DNA from: Solen grandis
Taxonomy: Eukaryota; Mollusca; Bivalvia; Adapedonta; Solenidae
Assembly: GCA_021229015.1 (NCBI GenBank)
Contig: CM037788.1
Coordinates: forward strand, 51,151,040-51,215,039
Direction of reading: 5' to 3'
Length of the DNA: 64,000 nt
Made by a program: the position numbers and the translations under genes. Within the stretch, counting starts at the first letter, position 1; each line of letters starts with the position of its first letter. The notes below the pieces were generated by a model. That model was given only the letters and a program-made list of their open reading frames with translations. It made no database searches and was not told where the DNA came from. Below, piece after piece: positions 46,770 through 58,943 of this stretch.

Positions 46770-49229
46770 AGCGTCAATTTTATTTGATATGCAATAAAAG
46801 TTAGTTAAGATCATGTCAACGTCGAGCATGAGATTATTAGCCAAAATTATTACCTTACACAATACACCAATCCGTTTTGATCAGTTCACCTCGGTAATAT
46901 TTGAAACATTTAGGAAATCATGACTCTTATGGCTTTAAAAAAAGAATGAACTTGCGTTTCATGATTAGTGTCAAATTTACTGAAAGATGTCTTGTGGTCT
47001 TTTCGCATATAATTAGTTAATGGTGTAAAATATAATTACGTTAGAAAATTATTGGCCGTTTTCATACGCTGATTTCCTTATTGAGTGTGCAAAAATTAAC
47101 ATTAGTGCTGGGTTAGCTCTCTGTTTGCAGCAAATCAATCGTTATGATTTTCATTTATATTTTAAAATTTAACAGAATGTTAAATTGTGTGTCGATCTTT
47201 CGAAGCAGGAGTTGACTGAATTACGCTACGCATGACCGCAGTATCAGAATACAGATTTGTGTTCCATAAAATTGACTTATCGTCACTTAGCAGATGCCTG
47301 CCGCTCTTTCAAAGGGTTAAATTTTCATTCCAAACGCACCTGTCTCGAAAAACATGTGAGGAAAAGCTGCAGTATTTGTTGTGTCAACTGTTGTTGAGTT
47401 TACCTGAGTATAAGAAAACCAAATTCAAACTACGCCTACACATGAATAAGTTAAACGCTCACAAAATGTTGATACAATATTAATATGATGATCAAAAAGT
47501 ATCCTAAGCCTCTTCTTCATTTATCATCTATCCTCAACTCAACGCCTGCATATAACAAGCTAGCCTCACACTGTTCCAAACGAATTTGATCAAAGGCTTA
47601 AGCTAATCGACTTTTCCAGAACCATATGCTTATTTCAAATACAAACATACACTTTTTCTCCAATAATCAATTGCTTTCAATAATGATATCATTTGCATAA
47701 CTTCATGACTTGTCCCCAACTGGGGGACCTGAATTGCTTGAAATTAAATCGACGGAGCTCGCGTGACAGCCTTTCGCGAGCTAGCAAGGAATCCAAACTT
47801 TGAACAAGAAACCATACCAGATCGCTGTTGCGCTTTAATAAATTCGTTTCCCATACTTTCAAGCAATATTAATGTGAAATGTCATCTATGAATGTATTAA
47901 CCTTTGGAGTGGGACCCAACTATCTCTATAGGTCAATTATTCTATTACCCGCTACTATCACTTGTTATTCAGACATTATTGTGAATAATTTTCGGAGAAT
48001 ACGGTGTACGATCTACATCATGAAAAGGCTGTTAGATAAATCTATTTCCATGTTCAAAATAACACGGCATGTTGCTGTCAATTTTATCAAAAAAGACGGC
48101 TTCACCTTTTTGGCGTTGCTTTCAAAAATGACCGAGTTCCCTTCATGATAGCTATTAATGCTCAAATAAATCTCAACGTATGAAAGACCTGCTTCGCCCT
48201 GCATATGCCGATTATATAGAATTAAAAAGCAACCCTTTAAGTGCGTTTAAATTGTTGGCCCACGAAATGAACGGGTATGCTGACAGAAAAAAATACATCC
48301 ACTCTTTCTAGAGCATATCGTGGACATCGAATCGGATTTTACCAGTTATATTTAAGATAAATAAACCTTTTTCATATAGATTATTCACGAATATTCATTT
48401 AAAATATAAAAGAGCACTCCTTTCCAATCGTAAGGACTTACTAATTTTCATTAGATATATTTATAATCTCAGTAGCTCAATATTGCCATTTTGTTATTGA
48501 AATTAAACATGTATTTAAAAGAAAATATTTTTAACTAAAATTTTCATTCAATTTCAAGAAAAACTACTACAATTAAGTGATAAGAACTATTTACAAAGTA
48601 TTCGGTTTTGAGCTGTCTTTTTGAGGTGTAGGTATGAAAACAGAAATGATTAGAAAAAAAAACACATAAAAAATTCATCATATTAGATCAAGTTTGCATA
48701 TACTTTTAACAAAGCACAACATACAATTGAATTACATTTGTAAATGTAAACATACTTTCGTTTTTGACGATATTTCAGTTTACGTATGCAAGAAAAAATA
48801 TAATAAATTAAAAAAATCAATGATATATGATGCGACAAACAATGTGGCTTTTGGATGTATGCAGATACAATGTAAGATAAGTCTCAGGTGTTGTTACTTT
48901 GATCTTCCTTTTCTTTTTGTTGCTGTCGTTTTTTTTTGTTTTTTTTTTTTTTTTTTTTACATTTCAAGTCGGTTTTCTTGAAATTTAAAGTTAAAATTTC
49001 GACTATATTAAGTAGTGTGTTTATGAATGAAATGTTTTAATTCCCTATCGAACATTAGAGCTAATAGTGTTTAATTATGTGTATATCAACATAGAGCCTA
49101 GAACAGCGCATGTATATATCCAAAGGAAAGCTATTTGTAAGGATGGATGGAATTTCCAATTTCTGATATTTCGGATTTGAGATTAATGACAATTACATTG
49201 TCTTGTATTAATTTCCATTTTAACAAATA
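46770..49229. other. AT-rich non-coding sequence
   Basis: No recognised gene. The 83- and 89-codon plus-strand frames at 47232-47483 and 47879-48148 have no motif or splice support. A T-rich tract lies at 48928-48958. Confidence 0.45.
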
Positions 49230-49410
49230 AGTTAAACATAATACTGTCATTCAGATACTAGAAAACATTAGCGCTGAATTACATGGACACATACATTATG
49301 GCTGTCATTCTAGCATTGGAAAATCTAAACGCCTGAATTAAATCAACTTTTACATTATACTGTCATTCTAGAATTAGCAAGCCTTAACGCCTGAATTAAA
49401 TTTATTTATG
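49230..49410. repeat. ~58-bp tandem repeat, 3 copies
   Basis: CTGTCATTC recurs at 49244, 49302 and 49360, each followed by an (A)(C)GCCTGAATTAAAT-type block. Confidence 0.75.
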
Positions 49411-49579
49411 GTGTAAGGATATGTTGATAAATTGGCCGGGAGAAGCGAAAGAGAATTAACCCACATGATAATCTAAAACTAACAAACTGTCAATCGGGAA
49501 TCTGCAGACAGGTTGCTTCCAATAGTCTTAAAACAGGAAGTTCTAGCACATGTATACACCAAAAAGTATTGACCATGTT

Positions 49580-50747
49580 ATGGTGGCATATTTCTGTCAG
49601 CCACTTGCCCACTTTTCTGAAAAATTGTCACATAGTCGGTTAGTATCTGGCATGTAGAAAACTTTCCTTTTTTCCACTTAGGTATCTTAACAGGACAAAA
49701 CTGCCTGTTAGTGCCCACAACTGCCAACTATACATTCACATAAGATAACTGGATATCGTGCCTTTCTTTTCAAGTTAATCAGTTAAATTATGTGGATAAC
49801 AAGCATTTTTTCACATAAGTATCTGGAAAAAAAGCATGATATCCAGTCAACCTAAGTGAATATATGGTTGGCAGTAGCGGGAACTAACAGATAGTTTGGT
49901 CCTGTTAAGATACCTAAGTGGATAACTTGAAAAAAAATCTACTTGCCAGTATGGTGGCATATTTCTGCCAGCCACTTATCCACTTAGCTATGTCGAAACT
50001 TTTCTGAAAAATTGTCACATAGTCAGTTAGTATCTGGCAAGTAGAAAACTTTCGTGTAATCCTCTTAGGTATCTGCCACCATAACTTGCCAGACAATAAC
50101 TATGGTGGCATATTTCTGCCAGCCACTTATCCACTTAGCTATGTCGAAACTTTTCTGAAAAATTGTCACATAGTCAGTTAGTATCTGGCAAGTAGAAAAC
50201 TTTCGTGTTATCCTCTTAGGTATCTTAACAGAACAAAACTGCCTGTCTGTGCCCACTACTGCCAATCACATATTCACTTAGGTTAACTTTATGGTGGCAT
50301 ATTTCTGCCAGCCACTTATCCACTTAGCTATGTCGAAACTTTTCCGAAAAAATGTCACATAGTCAGTTAGTATCTGGCAAGTAGAAACCTTTCGTGTTAT
50401 CCTCTTAGGTATCTCAACAGAACAAATCTGCCTGTTAGTGCCCACTACTGCCAGCTATATATTCACTTAAGATACCTGGTTATCTCACCTTTTTTCAAGT
50501 TACTCAGTTATATTATGTGGATAACAAGCATTTTTTCACATAATTATCTGGAAAAAGGCATGGTATCCAGTTAAAATAAGTGAATATGTGATTGGCAGTA
50601 GTGGGCACTAACAAACAGTTAAGTCCTGTTAAGATACCTAAGTAGATAACTTGAAAATTTGCTACTTGCCAGATACTAACTGAATATGTGACAATTTTTC
50701 AGAAAAGTTTCAACATAGATAAGTGGCTGGCAGAAATATGCCACCAT
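49580..50747. mobile_element. Long-inverted-repeat (foldback/MITE) cluster
   Basis: ATGGTGGCATATTTCTG, the terminal sequence, starts at 49580, 49951, 50102 and 50291. Its inverse ends the cluster (CAGAAATATGCCACCAT, ending 50747). The last unit, 50291-50747, is complete: a left arm of ~185 bp, a centre of ~90 bp containing ATTATGTGGATAACAAGCAT, and an inverted right arm. The first unit (49580-49949) has the same centre but its right arm stops early at ACTTGCCAG. The two middle units are left arms only. No transposase frame exists; the paired 60-66 codon minus frames are repeats of each other. Confidence 0.85.
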
Positions 50748-52899
50748 GCCTTTGCTAAGCCAGTGAAAATTTTTAAATGATAACAGAAAGTTCCAACTAG
50801 TCCACAAAATCAAATTTCAAAATGTACAATAAACAATTCTTGTAAAAAGTTAGCAGTCATTTACTTGGCTTAATATTTAAGGCTCTTGTAATGGATGAAC
50901 ATAATATTTCAAATACGAACATGTAAGTTAAAGATGCAATTGTACATGCATTATATCGTTTATGTAAGGTTATTTCAAAGACATATCATATAGGAAACTC
51001 CTGTAAAAGCCAGTGGAAAATATTGTTTTGGCACACACCAGATCATTGAATATTACTGGGAAAATCACAGAGGAAAATATAAACATATTATTAAAAAAAA
51101 TCATTTCTTTACTGCAAGGAATTATTTTTAGTTTGATTTATTTTAAAAATTCTTAAAATTTATGAATTCAACCAGTGTGAAAAAATACATTTTACATAGA
51201 TATCATGATGCAGGTACCTTTCTATTTCACATAAAATTTATTTCTTGCCTTTTTTATACGAAAGGTATCATTTTGTTGGTAATGTAATGCTTTGTTGTAA
51301 AATACAATTTACTTATATCTCAATAGAAAAGGAGATATTGAAAACGAGGCTTTGCAAGTAATGGACAATTTGCTACGTGTTTTTGTGAAATTTAGACTGG
51401 TTGCTAATCTTAATACATGTAGTTCTTTGGTTATTTCTATTTAAGTAGTTATATATATTAATTATTTCTGTCCCTAAAGAAGATTGCAGTTTATCTGGCT
51501 AAGTAAAATCTATATAAATTGTGTGCACGAATAAAGATTTAAACCTGTTTTCTCCAACCTTGAAGTATGTTCATTCACCAAATAGATTACCTCTACTTCT
51601 TAATCATATGTAAATGCATATTAATTCAGGTTCATTTTCATTGTTAAACACTGTAGATCAATTATGTGACATATAAAACAATGTTAAATATCCTTAAATC
51701 AATATTCTAAACATGAACAAAATTAATATATGTCTAACACTAATATACATCATGTCACGTGATATACCACGTGGTCTATGGAGATGAGTAATGAACTAAT
51801 GCTAATTGAGAGGTTCTTAGAGGTGCTTTTGAAATAATTAGTAAATATTTTTGCACACATTATTCCATTTATCTTTCAAGTACTTGTGCAGAGAGATGAT
51901 AAACTCTAGAAGCAAATTGCTCTCGGTTTTTTCGAACCTTGCGATTATCAGAACATCTTTTTTTCTCATCAGTTATCGGATTATATCGATTCCATAGTAT
52001 ATATTGCTTCTTAGGTATACATGAAAACGGAAGTTGCGCAATATGCGATTATTTATATGATAAGAAAATAAAACAGTCAAGGTAAAGTTCAATATTAGCG
52101 CGAAAGCAAATTGAAAAGAAAACAATAGTACTTCTTGCGCAATGTTTGAAAAACAGAATCTTTGTTAAAAAATAAACACCAATAAATCATTCAGATTTCT
52201 GGTCGTGTGCTCAAGTTTGACTAGTAGGCAAGTGTCAAACAGGCTGACATGGACACTTTATGGCCCTTTAATACATTTGTAATACTAATATTGTACTAAT
52301 ATTTGACGATTTGACGTGACTCTCCTGCGGTTTAAGGCCTCGGGAAATTTTGATCAAAATCAGACTCAAACACCTTGAGCAAACGAGGGCTGGACAAATC
52401 TGACAGGTCTAAACAGGGAAGTCATTGCCCGCGGGATTGTTTTATTTTGAAATTAAAGGAAATTTATTTTTTTTCAAAAAAGAACTTAGTTTTGTGTATA
52501 TTATATGAGTTTTAATGGAGATATTATTTAATTTTTTTAAAGAGGCAAAATACCATTTATGGCGGTTATTTTTTATTTTTGTTATTTGCTGTTGATTAAT
52601 AGTAGTAGTAGTAGTAGTAGTAGCAATAAAATTAGTAGAAGTTTTTATTCATTTCTATATATCTATCAGCCGCTATATTTCACACAATTGTAGATGAAAT
52701 AAATACTACATGTATATCAGTTATTGGTAGAAGAAGCTGTTGTTGTTGGTGATGATGATGATGATGATGATGGTGATGTTGATGATTGTGCTGATTATGA
52801 AGCAGGAGTAATTAATCTGTATAAGATTATCATCCGCTTAATTCGAAACAAAAGTAATTAACATGGTAACTGCATAAACAATTATGATATCATTCAAAG
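50748..52899. other. AT-rich non-coding sequence
   Basis: No gene seen. Contains (AGT)n at 52598-52624 and GTT/GAT repeats at 52736-52796. A moderately GC-rich stretch around 52200-52440 is unassigned. Confidence 0.45.
52598..52796. repeat. (AGT)n and (GTT)/(GAT)n microsatellites
   Basis: A run of AGT units at the left and GTTGTTG followed by GATGAT units at the right are separated by about 110 bp of AT-rich DNA. Confidence 0.9.
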
Positions 52900-52910
52900 A
52901 GTAGTAGTTG

Positions 52911-53284
52911 TTTGTTTGTTTGTTTGTTTGTTTGTTTGTTTGTTTTGTTTGTTTGTTTGTTTGTTTGTTTGTTTGTTTGTTTGTTTGTTTGTTTGTTTGT
53001 TTGTTTGTTTGTTTGTTTGTTTGTTTGTTTGGTTTAACGTCCCGCCGACAGTATTTCAGTCATTTGGAGACGATGTCTATTTGAGACAGATATAGTGCTG
53101 CCACACTGCAGTATCACGCCGTAGACATGTGGCATGATACCACACCCAATCACATTATCCTGACACCGGGCCAACCAGTTCTACAACTACCCTTATATGC
53201 TGAGCGCCAAACAAGGGAGCTATAACAGTACCATTTTTTACGACTTTGATATGTCGCGGCGGAATCGAACCCACAACCTCCCGC
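52911..53284 (-). mobile_element. 5'-truncated SINE with expanded AAAC tail and target duplication
   Basis: Flanked by an 11-bp direct repeat, AGTAGTAGTTG, at 52900-52910 and 53285-53295. On the minus strand the element starts inside the tRNA-like head: the B-box GTGGGTTCGATTCCGCCGCG is kept and the A-box lost. It runs through the family body and ends GGGACGTTAAACC followed by ~120 bp of AAAC (GTTT on the plus strand, to 52911). Truncation at the head with flanking duplications is what LINE-type target-primed reverse transcription leaves. Two minus-strand frames across it (84 and 67 codons) are not genes. Confidence 0.88.
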
Positions 53285-53295
53285 AGTAGTAGTTG

Positions 53296-53569
53296 TAGTA
53301 TTGATATAGAAATGGTGATGTCTGTGTTTGTAACGAGAGCTTGTTGTTGTTTTGGCAATACATGTAAATGTCAATAAATATATTTCTTTTAACTTATGTA
53401 CCACCTATAAAAAGATATAAGATGGTCTAGCAATTTAGTACAATGTCGATCACATATGTTGGCTAGTTTAGATTTTTTCTATAACTGCGAGACAATACCT
53501 CATGATGACTATGAATACGACCTGAAAGGTAATCAGTTGATCATATCACCTGTCTGTACAGGTGACTAA
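53296..53569. other. Non-coding spacer
   Basis: Nothing supported. Confidence 0.45.
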
Positions 53570-53645
53570 TTTGCCCCTTCACGTTTGTGGCCGGGAATCG
53601 AACTCAAAACCTCTTGATGAGAAGCGAAATGAGCAACGCCTGGGC
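53570..53645 (-). mobile_element. SINE tRNA-like head fragment
   Basis: Minus strand GCCCAGGCGTTGCTCATTTC then GAGTTCGATTCCCGGCCAC gives a tRNA-like head with a good B-box. A degraded body may continue to about 53520 (CACCTGTACAGACAGGTG is itself a palindrome-like block). Confidence 0.5.
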
Positions 53646-55483
53646 TATTTGCATTAAAGAATGTGGATCTCAAACCATTATTTCCCGAAACAATGTGAAG
53701 GTATAAATATGAAATGAAAATCAGTTAAAACTTTTTTGCCTCTTTTTTGTTATATTTGGTTTCAACTCACGTTTTAACAACTTCGTGATTCTACTTTGCC
53801 TTTATATAGCAATGACCACCTTTATTATGAATTCATACGATCGTATATTGCAAGTCATTATGAGAAACCGATACATATATGTGATACTCAATAATATCGG
53901 AAAGCAAATCATCTGCGGTTTCTTTTAATTGTTATACTATACTGAAGATATATGTCCGGAAGATACATCTTAATATTTATATCAGTATGGGCCCTCTCCT
54001 TTATTCAGGTCAACTTACCCTATCCCATTCATTATCCTGGGTCTCTTGTATTGGTCCGTAACGCGTTTTGGACGTCTTTATTTTGGTAATTTGTTAAAAC
54101 AAGTGTTTCCAAATTTTCTGATTGAGACGTTCACAAAGCTATGAAATGATGGATAAGGGCGTCCATTGCTCGCGCGTTATTGATAGATAGTTATAACGTT
54201 TTACACCTCAATGGGACAATCACGTGACCGTCGAGAACCAAAACGAACCGGTTTTCATTCTTGCTTGCAATACAAAATGAATATTGAATAGTCAACGTGA
54301 CAAAGAGTTCCTCTGGAATTGATATTCTGGAACCTTGCTGAAAATTTGAAAATATGATGATTGGTTTATTTGGGGGTTAAAAGCACACCGAACTTTGATT
54401 GCCTATTACCGTTATTTTCACCAGTCTACATAGAGTCCCTCCTTAAACACCTTAAAAAAATAGATGAAATGGGTATGCCGAAGTATTTGTCGTCGTAGGA
54501 TAAACAAGTCCTATATGTTTTAGAAGCATATTCATTTTCTGAGGAATTATTATTTTTGCTGCATTTTGTGAAGGAGTTTGTTCACATGTACTTATATCTT
54601 CAGGAACTGGCTAGAGTTCCAGCATGAACACTTAGCGCTCAGAAATACATAACTTCTCGTAGAAACGATATCCACCGATCCTTTCTAACTAAATATCCAA
54701 GTGCATTAATGAGCTGAAATTGGTCATTACCTAAATAATATGTGTTAAGAAACGAAATAAATTGTTAATTAGAGAAACGAGAATGATGAAAATCACCGCT
54801 TAGTATTTAAGCATTACTTAGCGTTAGCAATGATTGATAGAATATATAACATCCTACGTTTTGTCTTACTCATGTCATATAAATAAACATACAACTAAGT
54901 TTCATGAACGTACGAGTACATGTCACCTTATCACAACACAAATATGTTTACATACATCACTTTCAGAAATACTTTTATTATATTTACTATTTCGAACCAG
55001 ATTATAACAGAATTTAAAGTATATTTCTTCAAATGTCAATCGTAGAAACGTAAAGAAAACAAACAAATATTTTTATATAAATAAAGGCAATAATTTCGTG
55101 AAAATATACATATGTTTGTTTTGACAGACCGTTTTACGTAAATTCAAATGATGTTAAAGTACGACATGAATATTATTTAAAAAATGATTTTATCCAAACA
55201 CTTTTTTTTTCGAATATACATCCTTAAATACATTTATAGAAGATATTCTATATTTATTTTCTACGTTGTGATATTTCCTTCAATGATGTGATTTGTCTTT
55301 CTAAATATCCATAAGGACTCTCTTATATGATTTGATATATTTCAATATTTAAAATCAACCATTAATAAATTTTGAAAATTTGCTTTTATATGCAGTTCTG
55401 CTTAAAGGTTGAAACGTTGTAATTTAAATAAAAGTCACAATCTGAGTACACGAAAACACATATACACCTATGCCTAAAGTAAG
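53646..55483. other. AT-rich non-coding sequence
   Basis: No gene recognised. Confidence 0.45.
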
Positions 55484-55695
55484 AGGACCGCCTTGGGCTA
55501 GAAGATACAGTCGTTACTTTTATACTATCATTTAGGTCAACAAAGCTGCAGGTTCGAGCGTCGGTATTGTCACTAATGAAGCCGGTCAGACAGCGGTAAC
55601 CGGTTTCTTCAGTGCACCCATGACCATCCTCCATCTGTAATTTTGTGTTCGTCGCTATATGACTGAAATACTGTGGCAACGACGTTATCTTAAAA
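55484..55695 (+). mobile_element. SINE with divergent head
   Basis: CGCCTTGGGCTAGAAGATAC with a B-box GCAGGTTCGAGCG forms a tRNA-like head. The 3' part, ATATGACTGAAATACTGTGG then CAACGACGTTATC, is the main-family tail with changes. The 132-codon minus-strand open frame spanning it is therefore spurious. Confidence 0.65.
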
Positions 55696-56760
55696 AATAT
55701 CAATACTGAGTAATATAATACGAAATAGATAAGGCATTGCACTGGAAACAGGGGCCTACTCACATGTTTCATTTGATAAATCAAAAAAAATGTTTCTTCA
55801 TACTTAAACTTTTACAATATGCATTATTTCCAAATACAGTAAAATTCACGAATTATTTATTGCACATAGCCATTTGTTTGTTTTTACGATAAACTATTTC
55901 AAATCTATATTCGGGTGCATTTTGCAGAATTTGTTCCAAAGACATAAAGCCAGCTAGTTCGAATTCAATTTAAAACATACAGTTGTCGAAAGGCGTACAA
56001 TGCTCAATCTCCGAAACGTTCCCAAGGTCAAGGATTGAACTTTGAAGAACTTCAGTGTCGTCAACGTGAGTTACTAACGTGATACTAAACGTTGCTTGTA
56101 GCTACGTTAACCGCGTCACCAAAATAAAAATAAATAAAACACGTCATGGTAAATTAGAGTATTTTTACCAGATTTATTACCCATGTTTTAACAATCAGTC
56201 TGGGATCACAGGCGAATTGAGACAGTAGGTCGCCATTTCTTACATTTGCAACAGAGTTTATATCTTTATGTGTCTAGAAAACACGAAAATTTAATGTTTA
56301 ATTCAGCACATAAAAGAACAAAACATTTCAGACCATTAAAGGTTGGAGAAGACTGTTGTGAAAAGTCAACAAGCTGGAATCCAAAATATTATTGATATGC
56401 GTTACCATCATTCATAGAGAGGCAGACAGAGAGCCAGAGAGAGAAAGATAGATATATATAGAGAGAGACAAACATAGAGAGAGGGAGATATACAGAACAA
56501 CACAATAGTCAGAAATTTGATTGTATCAATGACATGAAAACGATAAAATGGATATTTGATGTTAATGTAAATTGCGACATATATGATTTTAGTAAAAGCA
56601 AATCTTTAAAGATTGGTTTTATTGCTATTTTGATGAAATTGCTTCAGGCCATATGTTTAATAGTGTCACACTGAGGTTGTTTCTAAAATTCGGCCGTTTC
56701 GAAGAGATCAGACGTTAATTTGAGCGTTGTTAGATTGAAAATACGATATTTTGATTTTAG
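55696..56760. other. AT-rich non-coding sequence
   Basis: No gene. AGAG-rich DNA at 56419-56482. Confidence 0.45.
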
Positions 56761-56969
56761 TATACTGTGAAATCATTAATTTTCATGGGACACTAATTTT
56801 CGTAGATTTTGTGGTGGGTTTTATCCACGAATATTAATCCACTCGATAACTTGTCGCTTAAATAGACCTCACGTTTTCTAGAACATAGATCCACGAATAA
56901 TTGTACCCTTAAAATTCCATCGGGTACATAATCAGCGAAATTTAATGTCAACGAAATATTTACAGTATA
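56761..56969. mobile_element. TA-flanked MITE (Tc1/mariner-like ends)
   Basis: Left end TATACTGTGAAATCATTAAT, right end GAAATATTTACAGTATA; the ends are imperfect inverted repeats next to TA. The interior has several CACGAAT and ATTTTCGTGG-type blocks in both orientations, as in MITEs common in marine invertebrates. About 209 bp, non-coding. Confidence 0.65.
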
Positions 56970-57404
56970 TTGATTGCATACTATATTCTATATGATTTTG
57001 ACCTTCTAATGCCAAAATTGATGGCATATTGGCCGTAAGAAAAAGAGCTTCATATTCTTGTTAATTCAGAATATCAAAAAAAAAATACATTCCAAATAGT
57101 ATTCAATGGTGCCATAACATGAAACAATATGTTTTTATTTTGCTACAACATTATTTCTATTTGATACACGTATCATGCTTTTGGAAAATTAAAATATTGA
57201 AATGATGAATTCATGTTATACCTCAATCGTTTAGAAGAAGGAACAAACATTTTTTTAATTAAGAACAATGACATTTTTTGACAACAATGTCATCACAACT
57301 TTTTACTAATACAGTCGGATCGGACTTGCTGCATTCCGTAATGTAGTCGATGAACGTTACTCCTTGAAAATGTTAATTTCAAATATTTATTTACGACTAA
57401 ATCA
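56970..57404. other. AT-rich non-coding sequence
   Basis: Nothing supported. Confidence 0.45.
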
Positions 57405-57669
57405 GACTCGGAAGCGGGAGGGCTTCGATCCCCGACTGCGACATACCAAAGTTGTTCAAAAATGGAACTAGTTGTTCCCTGTCTGGCACTCAGCATATAA
57501 CATATAAAGGTAGAACAAGACAATGTTAGCCCCGGTGTCAGGATAATGTGACAGGGTGTAGTATCAGGCGGGTATCAACTGTAGTGTGGCAGCACTATAT
57601 CTTTCTCAAGTAAACATAGTCTCCAAATAACTGAAGTACTGTTATACTGGGACGTTAAACCCAACAAAA
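57405..57669 (+). mobile_element. SINE, main family, most complete plus copy
   Basis: The B-box GGGCTTCGATCCCCGACTGC lies near the 5' end, and the A-box is missing or decayed. The body includes CTGTCTGGCACTCAGCATAT, CCCCGGTGTCAGGATAATGT and GTGTGGCAGCACTATATC. It ends CTGAAGTACTGTTATACTGG then GACGTTAAACCCAACAAA. The 76-codon minus-strand frame over it is a shadow. Confidence 0.85.
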
Positions 57670-57955
57670 AATGTTGATTTGCGACTACACATGTAGTGAT
57701 CTGTAATGGAATGACTGCATCCTCTCACTGACAGATCAGGGTATTGCTTGCCCTTCTGCTCGCGTTGCCATAGTGACCGAATGTATAATTCAGTAAGATA
57801 AAACTATATGTGTGTCATATTTTCATCGGACTTACATTGGACCGTTAACTGTTTCTCTGCAGTTAATCTTGCTGAGAATAATGAAACAAAAAACAATTGT
57901 ATAGTAATCCTTAAACACTTTATCTTTCATAGGATATCAAACATTCCATACATCT

Positions 57956-57960
<5 letters not shown>

Positions 57961-58007
<47 letters not shown>

Positions 58008-58030
58008 ATGATGATGGTGGTGGAGGTGGT
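57961..58030. repeat. (TGC)n(TGA)n(TGG)n compound microsatellite
   Basis: Trinucleotide blocks in succession, producing poly-Cys and poly-Ile/Ser pseudo-frames. Confidence 0.95.
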
Positions 58031-58907
58031 GATAGTGTTGTTATTGATGATGTGTGTTTTGTTATTGTTGCTATTATCATGATTATTATAATTTTTAACC
58101 AATATCATTGTTGTTATTATTATTCTTTTATCGCGCTAAATCTCAATATTACTTATTTCGAGATTTATTTCGTACAATTTTAACATATATTCAAGTAGAA
58201 TAAGAACCAAATAAAATATTAAAGCAAACATCAATATTCCGTAGACATTTTTGCTTTTATCATATTTTAATCAAGCCTCTCTGGCCGCTCATATCAAATA
58301 ATCACGAAACTTGAACCAATTGTAATATCAGCTACGCATTTGCGGTTCTCTGTATAATTGCTTTGTCATTTTGTTTTAAATACTATTTTTTATTCCTTTT
58401 TTGTATCTAATTTCAGATTTTCCCGTGATTTTGAGGCCACATTAAAATCAAATTTTATGGTTTTATAATGACAACTTTAAAATCACAATAATTTAAAGCA
58501 TTATTTGCGTCTTATGTATTGCATATCGTTACGTCACGACCACAAACAATTTTTTGTACAGACAAAGTTATTTGTCGGCTCCGTGTTATGAAAGTTTTTT
58601 CGCTTCTTAGGGCGACTTGAGGCTAAAAGAATGTTATTTATGATTTTAGTATGGTAATCCGTGAGCAGCGGTTAACCATATCTTAGAAATATAAATACAG
58701 TATATATATATATATAACGATGTTGCGCTGAGCATCGGTAAATGAATTCAGTTCTGATATTATAATGTGAAATTAACATAATCTATATGCACCTTACTTG
58801 ACATATAAAGGGACCTCCTGATACTTGGTTTAATGTGATTAATTTTCGAACTTACATTAATTTTACTTAATGCGTTCACGAATAATTCCGAATACAAATT
58901 TAAAGCT

Positions 58908-58943
58908 CTCTCTCTTTCTTTTCTCTCTCTCTCTCTCTCTCTC
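58908..58943. repeat. (CT)n microsatellite
   Basis: CT repeats with a TTT interruption. Confidence 0.93.

Noticed and set aside
55386..55784. 132-codon minus-strand open frame
   Set aside because: It runs antisense through a SINE copy (55484-55695) and has no motif.
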